Below, one piece after another: positions 19,566 to 28,239 of a stretch of 58,512 nucleotides of DNA (its first letter is position 1; each line of letters begins with the position of its first letter). The position numbers were made by a program, and so were the translations under genes. The DNA is from Mycobacterium asiaticum (GTDB taxonomy: Bacteria; Actinomycetota; Actinomycetes; Mycobacteriales; Mycobacteriaceae), in the NCBI RefSeq assembly GCF_001673365.1, contig NZ_LZLS01000101.1, positions 1-58,512 on the forward strand. The letters run 5' to 3'. The notes below the pieces were generated by a model. That model worked only from the letters and a program-made list of their open reading frames with translations, did not search any database and was not told the DNA's origin.

Positions 19566-20225
19566 GTGTCTGACGCCACCTCGCGCATGTATGCCGGTCG
19601 GTCGGCAGACATTCGGCGGCGCGATCGTCGAGGCCGGCTGACCGAAGCCGCCCTCGACGTGCTCACTGATGGCGACTGGCGCGGCGTCACAGTCGACAAG
19701 TTGTGTACCGCGGCCGGGCTGAACAAACGCTACTTCTACGAAAGCTTCTCCGACCTCGACGCCGTTGCCACGGCCGTGGTTGACGACATCGCCGAGCAAG
19801 TGCGGTTGGTGGCATTAGAGGCGGTTGCAGCCAGTGCGACTGAGCCGCTGGCAGTGCAGGCACTCGCAACGGTCACGGCTCTAGTGGACACGCTGGCCGA
19901 TGATCCGCGGCGCGCGAGGGTGTTATTGGGCTCAGCGGTGTTATCGCCCGCTTTACAGCGCCACCGCGAGGACATCATGACCGGTCTGACCGGGGTACTC
20001 GTCGAGCACGCCCGCACCGTGCACGACGTCGAACTCGAAAGCGATCCGCTGGCTGAGGTGGCGCCCGCATTCATAATCGGCGGCACCGCCGACGCGATAC
20101 TCGCATTCGTGGAAGGTCGCGCCAGAGTTACCAAAGAGCAATTGGTTCAGAGCATCGCGACGCTGTGGCTGATTACCGGAAACGGTGCCGCGCAGGTGGC
20201 GCAGGCCAGGCGGATGTCCTCTTAA
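19566..20225 (+). CDS. TetR-family transcriptional regulator
   Basis: A 219-residue regulator with an N-terminal TetR domain (LTEAALDVLTDGDWRGVTVDKLCTAAGLNKRYFYESFSDLD), about residues 22-62 from GTG 19566. The helical C-terminus would bind a ligand and mediate dimerisation. The longest frame opens at 19503, but that start lies inside the palindromic operator at 19487-19512, so a downstream start (GTG 19566 or ATG 19587) is favoured. It likely represses the divergent SDR operon. Confidence 0.8.
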   Translation: MSDATSRMYAGRSADIRRRDRRGRLTEAALDVLTDGDWRGVTVDKLCTAAGLNKRYFYESFSDLDAVATAVVDDIAEQVRLVALEAVAASATEPLAVQALATVTALVDTLADDPRRARVLLGSAVLSPALQRHREDIMTGLTGVLVEHARTVHDVELESDPLAEVAPAFIIGGTADAILAFVEGRARVTKEQLVQSIATLWLITGNGAAQVAQARRMSS

Positions 20226-20260
20226 GGGCTCGGTAACCAGTCGAGAGATACGTTGAAAAC

Positions 20261-20746
20261 ATGAGTGCTGCCGGCATCGTCCTCGTAGCGCTCGCGATCG
20301 CCGTCGGAATCATCGGCATTGTGCTGCCGCTATTACCGGGCACGCTGCTGGTGTTCGCCGCGATCGTGGTGTGGGCCGTCGTCGAGAACAACATCACCGC
20401 GTGGGTGACGCTCGGCGTGGTGGCCGCGCTGCTCGGTGTGGCGACACTGATCAAATACACCTGGCCCGTGAAGCGGATGCGGGCCGCCGACGTGCGCACG
20501 CTGAGTCTTGTGTCGGGCGCGATTGTGGGCATCATTGGTTTCTTCGTAATTCCGGTGATCGGCCTGGTGATCGGCTTCGTGCTGGGTGTCTACGTGGCCG
20601 AGCTGGCCAGCCGCGGAGACCAGCGGCTGGCATGGACCTCGACAAAGCACGCCGTGAAAGGTGTCGCATTGTCGATGGGTATCGAGTTGGCTGCTGCATT
20701 GCTCGCCACCGTCGCGTGGGCGTTCGGGGTGTATCTAACCCAGTAG
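20261..20746 (+). CDS. DUF456 membrane protein
   Basis: A 161-residue membrane protein with four or five predicted spans and few polar loops. The N-terminus GIIGIVLPLLPGTLLVF and the later GFFVIPVIGLVIGFVLGVYVAEL are the characteristic DUF456 stretches. Function unknown; the family is widespread in actinobacteria. It follows the TetR gene by 35 bp and may share its transcript. It is convergent with the CruF-like gene. Confidence 0.85.
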   Translation: MSAAGIVLVALAIAVGIIGIVLPLLPGTLLVFAAIVVWAVVENNITAWVTLGVVAALLGVATLIKYTWPVKRMRAADVRTLSLVSGAIVGIIGFFVIPVIGLVIGFVLGVYVAELASRGDQRLAWTSTKHAVKGVALSMGIELAAALLATVAWAFGVYLTQ

Positions 20747-20797
20747 GCGCCCGGCTGAGAGCGTTTTACCCCGAATGGTTTCCATCGATTTTGTGTT

Positions 20798-21739
20798 CTA
20801 AGCCTCTTCTGTAGAGGAACGACGGATCTTCGAGGGCTGACGACTGTACAGGCAGGTCAGCGCCATGATCCCAGTCAGAAGAATTGTGAATAGCGCCGCC
20901 GATGCGCCCGATTCGTACACGTCGGCAATCTGGATAGTTTTGCCGCCGCGGACGGCGACGCCGTCGGGCGGATGCATCAGGCTGATGAAGACCTGGGTGG
21001 TGGTGGAAAGCCAGAACAGGCACGGCAGCAGCCAGTACGTGCGGGTTAGGGTGACGGGCCTTCCGGGGAATCGCGCTTCGACGAGGGCTACAAGTTGGAA
21101 GATCAACCAGCCCGTCAGTAGCCAGCCGAGGAAGTTCGTCAGTGGAACTCCCAGCGCGCCGGTCGGGTGGTGATAGGAGTAATAATCGTGCGCCGTCGCC
21201 CCGATGGGGTCGTTGACCAGGTCATAACCCCCAAGAATGAATGTTGCCACGATGGGCGTCGTAAAGCGTTCGGCGCCACCGACCGCCGTACCTGGGACAG
21301 GTCGCATGATCACGCGCGCCAGCGCCAAGGCCAGCCAGCCGAACATGATCCAGCTGACGACCGCCACCGGGGGGACGCCCAGGGGTTTCGGTCCCGGTAA
21401 GTGATGGGTGTAAGAGCCGAACGGGAAACCGGTCGCGACACCAATTGCCTCGATTACGAACGCAACAATGCCGGCGATGGCGACGAATGCAGCCATGCCT
21501 CGCGCGGAGTAGCCCAGCCAGGCATGGATGACAACAAACAGAATGAGAAAGGCCATTTGGGCCCCCGCGGCTTGCGCGGCCAGCGACGGACGCACCGCCA
21601 TGACCACTGCGGCGAGCAACGTGAGACAGAGTAAGACCCAACAGGATGCCCTGAGAATCCGCCACCGCGCCTCCGTTTGGCCAGGCAGTCGCGTCAGCGT
21701 ATCGGCTGCCACCCGCTGTGTGGTCTCTTCACTAGTCAT
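20798..21739 (-). CDS. CruF-like carotenoid biosynthesis membrane protein (DUF422)
   Basis: A 313-residue membrane protein with about eight spans. The segment FPFGSYTHHLPGPKPLGVPPVAVVSW is the family signature of CruF-type carotenoid 1,2-hydratases and other DUF422 proteins. No other carotenoid gene is nearby, so its pathway cannot be confirmed. The ATG at 21739 follows GGAGG at 8 nt and is preferred to the ATG at 21802. The last dozen codons (PSKIRRSSTEEA) lie in DNA that, in another frame, resembles a methyltransferase C-terminus. It is the last chromosomal gene before the integrated element. Confidence 0.8.
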   Translation of the reverse strand: MTSEETTQRVAADTLTRLPGQTEARWRILRASCWVLLCLTLLAAVVMAVRPSLAAQAAGAQMAFLILFVVIHAWLGYSARGMAAFVAIAGIVAFVIEAIGVATGFPFGSYTHHLPGPKPLGVPPVAVVSWIMFGWLALALARVIMRPVPGTAVGGAERFTTPIVATFILGGYDLVNDPIGATAHDYYSYHHPTGALGVPLTNFLGWLLTGWLIFQLVALVEARFPGRPVTLTRTYWLLPCLFWLSTTTQVFISLMHPPDGVAVRGGKTIQIADVYESGASAALFTILLTGIMALTCLYSRQPSKIRRSSTEEA

Positions 21740-21955
21740 GTTGCGCACCCTCCGCGGTGCTGTTCGGTGCGCCCAACGCACGCCGATTCTTTCTTGGCTC
21801 ACGTTATCGCCCGGGAGGTGCGGATCTCAGCTATTTCCGGCGGCATAAGGAACGGCCGATGCTCGCGGCGGCATTCAGCTCCCGAACTACGGGACCGCTA
21901 CGGGACCGCGCGCCGCTGGCAGTTGCGTGGAGTGGGCGAATGCCCTGCTAGATAT

Positions 21956-21999
21956 GGAGCCGATGACGGGAATCGAACCCGCGTATTCAGCTTGGGAAG
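21956..21999 (-). repeat. attachment site with displaced tRNA-Gly 3' end
   Basis: Forty-four bases identical to 40558-40601, covering the tRNA-Gly anticodon loop, T-arm and 3' acceptor strand. The base at 21955 makes the displaced copy end in an encoded CCA, while the copy now serving the tRNA ends CCG. This fragment lacks the 5' half and is not a tRNA gene. Confidence 0.92.
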
Positions 22000-22103
22000 T
22001 CGAACGGCGGCGTCTGGTCGGCTCTGTCGAGGTTTGCGCTGGTCTGTCGAGCTGGGCGAATCATCTGGTCCTGTCCGCCCAAGTCCGGGGTTGTGGGCCT
22101 CAG

Positions 22104-22122
22104 TTGTGACATCGGTGTGACA
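22104..22122. promoter_or_regulatory. left-end integrase arm-type repeat
   Basis: TTGTGACATC followed two bases later by TGTGACA. The same arrangement (TTGTGACATC, two bases, GTGACA) occurs at the right end at 39376-39393 and 40490-40507. Being at both ends of the element and near the att core, these are probable integrase or Xis arm sites. The rest of 21740-22259 holds no gene; a tandem CTACGGGACCG-like pair lies near 21890-21911. Confidence 0.5.
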
Positions 22123-22259
22123 ACGAGGTGCTGACGTGCGAGGCGCGTTGGGGTGGGTCGGAAGGAGCATGACCCGCATCCGGTAGCAGTATGGTTCCCG
22201 GTCTGGCGACTTCGCCGCTCACCCGTCCGTTCGACCGGCAACTGAGGAGAAACATTCCG

Positions 22260-23186
22260 ATGCGAGTGCTCGTCAGTCACGAGGACGACGACAGAGTCGG
22301 CGTTGACCTGCTCGGTCGCGTCGACGGACTCGAGGTCGTCACCTACGACCCCAGCGGGCCACTCTCTCCTGAGCAGCGCGACGCTGCGATCCTGACCCCG
22401 CCGTACCGCAGCAGCCATCGCCCGATCCCGCTGTTGAAAGAACTCCACGGCCTCCGCATGGTTCAGCTTCTGTCCGCGGGGGCCGACGAGTGGGCTTCTG
22501 ACGTGCCGCCTGACGTCATCCTGGCCACCGCCCGCGGGGCACATGCCGGACCCGTCTCCGAGTGGGTGCTGTCAGCGATCCTGTGCCTCTACCGTCAGTG
22601 GCCGGCGCTCGTAGATTTCAAGCGGGAGCACACGTGGGCGCATCGTCGCGTTGCCGCTGACACTCTCGCCGGGAGCCGGGTGTTGATTCTCGGAGCGGGT
22701 GCAATTGGTGGGGCCGTCGCCGAGCGACTGCGGGCATTCGACGCTCTACCTGTCCTTGTTGCCAGTCGGGAACGCGGCGGCGTGCTCGGCCCAGAAGCAG
22801 TGCCCGAGATTCTGCCGACGTGCGATGCGGTCGTTATTACTGCGCCCCTAACCGACTCGACGCAGGGCATGGTCGACGTGGCATTCCTCGGTGCACTCCC
22901 GGATGGCGCCCTGGTCGTCAACGCCGCCCGCGGCAAGATCGTTGACACCGACGCACTCGTAGCGGAGTTGCAGACCGGGCGACTGCGGGCGGCCCTCGAC
23001 GTCACTGAGCCTGAGCCGCTGCCGCAAGACCATCGCCTCTGGGCTTGCCCAGGCACGATCATTAGCCCTCACATGGCGCGGACCGTGCCGGGAACGAACG
23101 CCCTCTGCTACGCCGTGGCCGCAGAACAGATACGCACGTTCCTGAGTGGAGGATCGCCGTCGAACGCGGTGGTTACCGGTAGCTGA
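22260..23186 (+). CDS. D-isomer-specific 2-hydroxyacid dehydrogenase
   Basis: A 308-residue NAD-dependent dehydrogenase. The Rossmann motif VLILGAGAIGGAVAERL is near residues 140-156. The catalytic triad is visible as Arg in NAARGKIVD (about 219), Glu in ALDVTEPEPLP (about 248) and His in ISPHMA (about 267). It would reduce 2-oxo acids or oxidise D-2-hydroxyacids; the exact substrate is unknown. The ATG at 22260 has a GAGGAGA site 9 nt upstream, which decides against the ATG at 22191. It is the first gene inside the element and stands alone. Confidence 0.88.
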   Translation: MRVLVSHEDDDRVGVDLLGRVDGLEVVTYDPSGPLSPEQRDAAILTPPYRSSHRPIPLLKELHGLRMVQLLSAGADEWASDVPPDVILATARGAHAGPVSEWVLSAILCLYRQWPALVDFKREHTWAHRRVAADTLAGSRVLILGAGAIGGAVAERLRAFDALPVLVASRERGGVLGPEAVPEILPTCDAVVITAPLTDSTQGMVDVAFLGALPDGALVVNAARGKIVDTDALVAELQTGRLRAALDVTEPEPLPQDHRLWACPGTIISPHMARTVPGTNALCYAVAAEQIRTFLSGGSPSNAVVTGS

Positions 23187-23853
23187 CGCGCTGCTCGTAG
23201 CGGGGAAGAAGTGGCCCAATGCGCAAATCAACGAGAACATCGATGCTGCGAAGGATCAGATCGCAGACTTCATCACGCCGGGTGTCGTCGCCGGCGGCAA
23301 CGGCCTGGACGATGTTGCCCACTGACGCGCCATGAAGGCCGACCGCGTGAATTTGGACCCCGCCGCCACGTAGTGGCGGTGGGGCGCGTCGTATCGGAGC
23401 AGGACTGAGGGCGCGACGTTCCGGTTGGTGGGTGTCGAAGCGCAGCCGCGGCAATTGGACCCGGAGAACAGCAGGCGTGCTGCGGGCCGCCGTTGTGGGC
23501 GACGGATGCTCGGCGCGATGGCGGAAACTTGCCGCAGGTTGAGATGGCAGGAGTTAGTGAAGGCGCCGCGCCGCGCGGCCGAAGCGGAGCGGCAGGCCGC
23601 GGCGAGTGCGGCGGGCGGCGCGCCAGCGCCGCCGTCTTGATCTTTGAGAGCGAAATTCGGCAGACAGTCGGTTAACGCGTGCGGTTTGTTCGGCTGATAA
23701 CAGAGGGGCGCTGTAGCGGAGCCGGGTCACCTCGAGTTATCTACTTGGCTCCGAACGGCTGCCAGTCCTCGTGATTGACGCCTGAGTTTCATCGGATCTT
23801 CTAGTTCTTCCTACAGATCGGTGCGATTGTGCGGCCTGACCGTCGTTCGCCGG
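23187..23853. other. gene-poor stretch with a possible gene remnant
   Basis: No convincing complete gene. Directly after the dehydrogenase stop, the +1 frame from about 23182 to 23325 reads as a protein-like tail (ADALLVAGKKWPNAQINENI, continuing to GGNGLDDVAH and a stop). It may be the 3' end of a lost gene. The remainder (23330-23853) shows only low-complexity GC-rich open frames and no sites I recognise. Confidence 0.3.
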
Positions 23854-24552
23854 TCAGCCCGCCTTGGAGGGTGGTTGGTTCGGGTGGTCTTTGCCCTTTA
23901 TGACGTGGGGCTTTATTGATGAGGCCTGGCGCAGTATTAGTTCGGTGCCGCGGTCGATGCGCTCTCGGGCTTGGGCTGCGGAGAGTCGGTGGCCGCTGAA
24001 GGCGGTGAGGTTGGCTAGCCAGACATCGGTGATGAGTCCGGCGAGGTCATGGTGGTTTTCGGTGACGGTGTCGCCGCCCAGGGCACGGGCGAATAGCTGT
24101 TGCAGGATATCGGCGGTCTGGGTGACGATGGGCGCGGCGGTGGCGTCAGCGACCACTACTGCACGGGTGGTGGCTGCGGTCAGCTTCGGGTCGAGCTGCC
24201 ATTCGGCGTGCAGTCGCGAGGTCAGGGCCGCGACCCGATGGGCAGGCGCGATGTCGTGCCGGTGCCATGGGCAATCGGCGGCCAGCCGGTCGAATTCGCG
24301 GCGCAGCACGGCGACCAGCAAATGCGGTTTGGATGGGAAATACCGGTAAAGCGTCCCCACACCGATGCCGGCGACATCAGCCACCGCCCGCATCTGCACC
24401 GCGCTATAGCCGCCGCACGTCGCCGCATGCAGGGTCGCGTCCAAGATCTCACTCGTGTGGGATGGCTCGCCGGCAGGCTGCACTGTGCGGTTGTGACCCG
24501 AATTTTGCGTGCACGCCTTCAGGGAATTAGGTAATTGCTCCGTCGCTTTCAT
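23854..24552 (-). CDS. TetR-family regulator (KstR-like N-terminus)
   Basis: A 232-residue regulator. The TetR HTH spans about residues 33-78 (SEILDATLHAATCGGYSAVQMRAVADVAGIGVGTLYRYFPSKPHLLVAV). The RYFPSKPHLLVAVLRREF run resembles the steroid-responsive KstR group, so sterol- or acyl-CoA-linked control is possible but unproven. The C-terminal domain is helical. No clear ribosome site precedes the ATG at 24552. A gene-free 335 bp upstream contains a GATACCG-type box at 24754. Confidence 0.82.
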   Translation of the reverse strand: MKATEQLPNSLKACTQNSGHNRTVQPAGEPSHTSEILDATLHAATCGGYSAVQMRAVADVAGIGVGTLYRYFPSKPHLLVAVLRREFDRLAADCPWHRHDIAPAHRVAALTSRLHAEWQLDPKLTAATTRAVVVADATAAPIVTQTADILQQLFARALGGDTVTENHHDLAGLITDVWLANLTAFSGHRLSAAQARERIDRGTELILRQASSIKPHVIKGKDHPNQPPSKAG

Positions 24553-24887
24553 GTCATGCCTGTTTTTGGGACTAGTGACCAGCCCACAAGCGGCTTGGCA
24601 ACCTCACCGAACTCGATGTTGTCGCACCACCAGATGCGCGGGAGGGTGTCATGATCGGGAATGCGATATCGGTTACCAAACTGGGTTGTAGTTGGGCCAC
24701 GGAAGGCTGGCTGTCACGCAAAACGCACTCCGATACTAGAAGTTTCGCTGCAATACCGTTAGTACCACACTGGGCGGAGCTGAGGGAGAACTCTGCTCTG
24801 TCACGTGCAACAAAGCCTCACAGCTGTGACCGATGATCATGGACCAAGCCTTCGGTTCCGTGGTGGCACGTCATCTGTACTGGCCGG
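24553..24887. promoter_or_regulatory. intergenic region with an orphan ATACCGTTAGTA box
   Basis: No gene is supported here. At 24754-24765 the sequence ATACCGTTAGTA matches the boxes in front of the TetR gene at 28240 and the mmpL gene at 29429. A related CGATACTAG lies at about 24732. The region separates a TetR gene reading left from the end of the decayed hydrolase, so it probably carries that TetR gene's promoter. Confidence 0.45.
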
Positions 24888-25737
24888 TCAGACCGTGTGG
24901 CCGAGAAACTCAATTACTGCGAGAGTGAAGGCGTCGTTGTCATCGCCGGCGATCATGTGGCCGGCGCCGGTGATATCGGCGGTGTGGGCGTGCGGGACGA
25001 GGTCGATAAATTCTTCGACTGTTTCTTGAGAGACGACGTCTGACATCAGTCCGCGGACCAGCAGCGTCGGCGCTGTGATACGCCGTGCGCCGCCGGTGAG
25101 TAGGGCGCCTATTGCCTCGAACTCGTCGGCGCCGCCCTGTGAGTCTTCTTGCAGGAATTGAAAATTCGACGTGATGAAGGAGGGATCCCATCGCCAGACC
25201 CATCGGTGATCTTCGCGTTGGCGAAGTACTTTGCGTAGCCCGTCTAGGTTCTCGGGCCGGCGGCGGTTCGGGTTGAATGACGCGACGTGCGCCCTGCAGT
25301 TCCATTCTCGGCGTGATGTCGACCAAGACGATCGCTTCCCACAATTCCGGTGCAGCGACAAGGTGAGTTCCCAGGATCGTCAGCCCGCCCATAGAGGCTC
25401 CGATCGCGACGGCTTTGTGTCCTGAGCATGTGTGAGCGCGGACCGCAAGCAGGTCGGAGGCGAGCCGGTCGATGTCGTAGAGACCCTTGGGATCCCAGTC
25501 ACTGTCGCCATGCCCGCGGGCATCGTATGCGATGACGGTATAGCCGAGTGCATGCAGCCGGTGGGCGGTGGTCTGCCATGCGTGGCGATTTTGCCCACCA
25601 CCATGCAGTAGTAGGACGACTGCTCGCGGGTCTGGGTGCGGGTAGATATCCGCTGTCAGCGAGAGCTTTTTGCCGATAGATATCCGTTCAGTGATGGGAT
25701 CCGTGGTTTGTGAGCCTGAGCTGGAGGTTTTGATCAT
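24888..25737 (-). pseudogene. alpha/beta hydrolase broken by internal deletion and frameshift
   Basis: The N-terminal part reads MIKTSS... through LLLHGGGQNRHAW and nucleophile motif GASMGG to VDITPRMELQG (to about 25275), then runs into Arg-rich nonsense. The C-terminal part continues in another minus-strand frame as NPNRRRPENLDGLRKVL...LLVRGLMSDVV...GAGHMIAGDDND...EFLGHTV, ending at 24888, with the expected catalytic Asp and His regions. Comparing the two halves with the usual family layout, a stretch of about 25-30 codons between them is missing and the frame is shifted. The product is probably inactive. Its start overlaps the thioesterase stop by ATGA. Confidence 0.75.
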
Positions 25738-26180
25738 GAGCTGCCGGCTTTGGGTGTCACGATGGTTACCGTGCCTTGCGCCGCGCAGACGGCGTTGCCC
25801 TCATTGGTGATAGTGATTCTGGCGACTCCGCTGCGCCGGCTGAGGGCGATGATGTCGGTTGTGGCGATGCAGGTTCCGCTGGATACCGGCTTCAGGAGAT
25901 TCAGTTTGAATTCGGTTGTGGCCACCCACGCCCCGGCGGGAATGACGGGATAGAAAACCACTCCGAGGCAATGGTCGACCATGGCCGAGAGGCAGCCACC
26001 GTGCAGGTTGCCGAACGGGGTCAGCAGCTCTGGGCGCGCGTCCATTTCAGCGATCAGGCGTCCGGCGCTGAAGTCGGTATGCCGGAAGCCTAGGTAGCCG
26101 GCTAGGCCGGCAGAGAGCATCGGTGCGCTTTGCAGTTGTTCGGCAATTTTTTCGTCGAAGCTGGCGAAAGTCACATGCAT
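25734..26180 (-). CDS. PaaI-type hotdog thioesterase
   Basis: A 148-residue hotdog-fold protein. The helix-start motif GNLHGGCLSAMVDHCLGV near residues 57-74 is the HGG...D signature of PaaI/acyl-CoA thioesterases. It would hydrolyse an acyl-CoA thioester. The ATG at 26180 has GAAGGAG 9 nt upstream. It is translationally coupled (ATGA) to the broken hydrolase and follows the TetR gene at 26222 by 41 bp, so the order TetR-thioesterase-hydrolase forms an operon divergent from the LLM oxidoreductase. Confidence 0.87.
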   Translation of the reverse strand: MHVTFASFDEKIAEQLQSAPMLSAGLAGYLGFRHTDFSAGRLIAEMDARPELLTPFGNLHGGCLSAMVDHCLGVVFYPVIPAGAWVATTEFKLNLLKPVSSGTCIATTDIIALSRRSGVARITITNEGNAVCAAQGTVTIVTPKAGSS

Positions 26181-26221
26181 CGATCGCGCTCCTTCAGTAG
26201 TTACTTCACGAGACAGTACGC

Positions 26222-26860
26222 TTATTCTGTCGCATCAACTAGTTTCGGATCGCGCCCGACAATCGTAGGGATGAGGAACCGCCGCAGGTAGGTTCGGCGG
26301 CCGTCTCTGCTGCGCTCCCGCGGGCCGCGGACGGTCAGCAGGCTCAGGATCGTGCGAAGAACCCATTCGGCGGCGTCGTCGATGGACACTCCGGCTTCGA
26401 CATCGGACCAGTGGGCCACGAACACTGGGCGCAGGAACTCGGTGACGAGTTCGAATAGTGATGCGGACGTATTTTCGCCCAGGCCGACGACGGCCAGTTC
26501 GTGGTCGCTGCCGAACAGCAGACCGATGATGGGTTCCCGGCGCGCGGCTCGCACCGTGACCTCGATGAAATCTACTAGAGCTGAGCCTAAATCGCGGTGT
26601 GTGGCGATCCGGGGTGCGATTCGATTGAGATAACGTTCAGTCGCTCTGATGATGACCCCGGAGATCACAGCCTCTCGACCTGAGAAGTACCGATAGACCG
26701 TCGCCCGCGAGACCCCGGCTTGCCGTCCGATGTCTTCCATGGTGGTACCGGCCAGGCCATGGTGTTCGAGGCAGCTCTCAGCTGCGTCGAGCAGTCGATC
26801 GCGCGCAGAGTCGCGGTCCGCCGGGGCGGAACTACCCCATCGCGACAACTTGGTAACCAT
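26222..26860 (-). CDS. TetR-family transcriptional regulator
   Basis: A 212-residue regulator with a TetR HTH at about residues 20-64 (RDRLLDAAESCLEHHGLAGTTMEDIGRQAGVSRATVYRYFSGRE) and a helical C-terminal domain. It is first in the minus-strand operon with the thioesterase and hydrolase, and is divergent from the LLM oxidoreductase. An inverted repeat lies at 26942-26959. It probably controls both directions. The start ATG at 26860 gives normal length. Confidence 0.85.
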   Translation of the reverse strand: MVTKLSRWGSSAPADRDSARDRLLDAAESCLEHHGLAGTTMEDIGRQAGVSRATVYRYFSGREAVISGVIIRATERYLNRIAPRIATHRDLGSALVDFIEVTVRAARREPIIGLLFGSDHELAVVGLGENTSASLFELVTEFLRPVFVAHWSDVEAGVSIDDAAEWVLRTILSLLTVRGPRERSRDGRRTYLRRFLIPTIVGRDPKLVDATE

Positions 26861-26925
26861 CGGGCAAGTATGACGGTTTGCCGCGACGCGGTGTTGTGGG
26901 TGCGGTCCGATCGTGACAATATCGC

Positions 26926-27984
26926 GTGTATGTCTCAGCGGATCGCGACAAATTGCGATGCGCGATTGTGAGTACGTATGGAATCTCGGTCCTCGCGCCC
27001 ACTTTGCAGGCTATGGGGGCTACCGCCGATGCGGCCGATCGAGCTGGTTTCGACGGCGTATGGGCGTCGGAGTTCTACACACGCTCCGGGTCGATCTCAA
27101 TGGCGGCCATAGCCGCGGCGACGCGCACATGCCGTGTCGGATCGTCAATCCTCTACGGGGTCGGGCGCAGCCCCCTCGTACTTGCCACCGAGGCGCGTGA
27201 TCTCGACGAGCTGTCCGGAGGCCGGATCGTGCTCGGCATCGGTAACGGGACCAAGAGAATGATGAGCGACTGGCACAGCGTCGCGGACTTCAGTGCACCC
27301 GCGCTGCGCATCGAAGAGCTCGTACCACTCATCAGGCGTATCTGGAACCTGCACGAAGGTCCCGTCCACCATGAAGGCCGCTTCTACAAAATGAATCTCA
27401 TACCCAGCGGCCCGGTTGAGCCACCCGCGCGCAGGATTCCGATCGTGACAGCGGCTGTGCGTCCGCGAATGTGTGAAGCGGCTGGCCGAGTCGCCGATGG
27501 CCTTGCCGGGCATCCGCTCTTCACAACCTCGTACGTAGAGGAAATCGTTCGGCCAGCGGTGATTAAAGGTGCCGAACACACCGGACGTGACCCGCGGGAC
27601 GTCGAGATCATCTCTATGGTCATGTGCTCAATCCACGATGATCCGGCAGTCGCTCGTCGAGAGGTAGCACAACAGATCGCGTTTTATGCATCGGTGAAGA
27701 CCTACGAACCGCTGCTTGATTTTTGTGGATTCACCAGACAGGGCGCAGACATTCGAGAGGCGTTCGCGCGCGGTGATTTCGTAGCGATGTTCGACGCAGT
27801 GTCCGATGACATGATTGACGTTATGGGTGTTGCCGGCACCGCGAGTGATGTCAGGGAAGGGCTACGCCGCTACGAAGGCGTGCTCGACCACATCATGCTC
27901 TACCCACCGTCGGTCGGGATCCCCAACAACAGAGTCGCCGACAACCTCAACGATCTGATCACGCACTGCGCCCCGAATCATTAG
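26926..27984 (+). CDS. LLM-class (probably F420-dependent) oxidoreductase
   Basis: A 352-residue luciferase-like TIM-barrel protein. First-strand residues RCAIVSTYG lead into LAPTLQAMGATADAADRAGFDGVWASEFY. A second family stretch is VGSSILYGVGRSPLVLATEARDLDELSGGRIVLGIGNG, and a third is PIVTAAVRPRMCEAAGRVADGLAGHPL. In mycobacteria this class mostly uses F420 (or FMN); the substrate is unknown. The start is uncertain: GTG 26926 is the longest, TTG 26953 would begin exactly at the first strand, and GTG 26968 would cut into it. It is divergent from the TetR-thioesterase operon. Confidence 0.85.
   Translation: MYVSADRDKLRCAIVSTYGISVLAPTLQAMGATADAADRAGFDGVWASEFYTRSGSISMAAIAAATRTCRVGSSILYGVGRSPLVLATEARDLDELSGGRIVLGIGNGTKRMMSDWHSVADFSAPALRIEELVPLIRRIWNLHEGPVHHEGRFYKMNLIPSGPVEPPARRIPIVTAAVRPRMCEAAGRVADGLAGHPLFTTSYVEEIVRPAVIKGAEHTGRDPRDVEIISMVMCSIHDDPAVARREVAQQIAFYASVKTYEPLLDFCGFTRQGADIREAFARGDFVAMFDAVSDDMIDVMGVAGTASDVREGLRRYEGVLDHIMLYPPSVGIPNNRVADNLNDLITHCAPNH
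26942..26959. promoter_or_regulatory. inverted repeat at the LLM gene start (putative TetR operator)
   Basis: ATCGC at 26942-26946 and GCGAT at 26955-26959 with an 8-bp spacer. A related TCGTGACAATATCGCG stretch lies at 26910-26925. The location between divergent genes suggests control by the 26222-26860 regulator. Confidence 0.4.
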
Positions 27985-28239
27985 GCGAACGCGGCCAATT
28001 CGATTGAGCTACGCGCCTTCCGGCCAGCGCGAGGTGCGGGTCGATGTTATCTCCTTGCGCTTATGTCGGCTATGTTCGCGGGGCTGCTGAACGTTCTGGA
28101 TGGCCCAGGAGCACCCAGCAAGGTCTCGACGGGCCGTATTCCAAGCGAGTTGTGGCAGCCCGAGGTGTGAAAGTGCCGTAGTGGTCCGAATGCCAACTTT
28201 GCTGACACGTCAAACACCGCGTCCATGCCGGTGGGGCGA

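Noticed and set aside
21956..21999. Second tRNA-Gly gene at the left end of the island
   Set aside because: Only the 3' half is present; the 5' acceptor strand and D-arm are missing. It is the displaced end created by integration.
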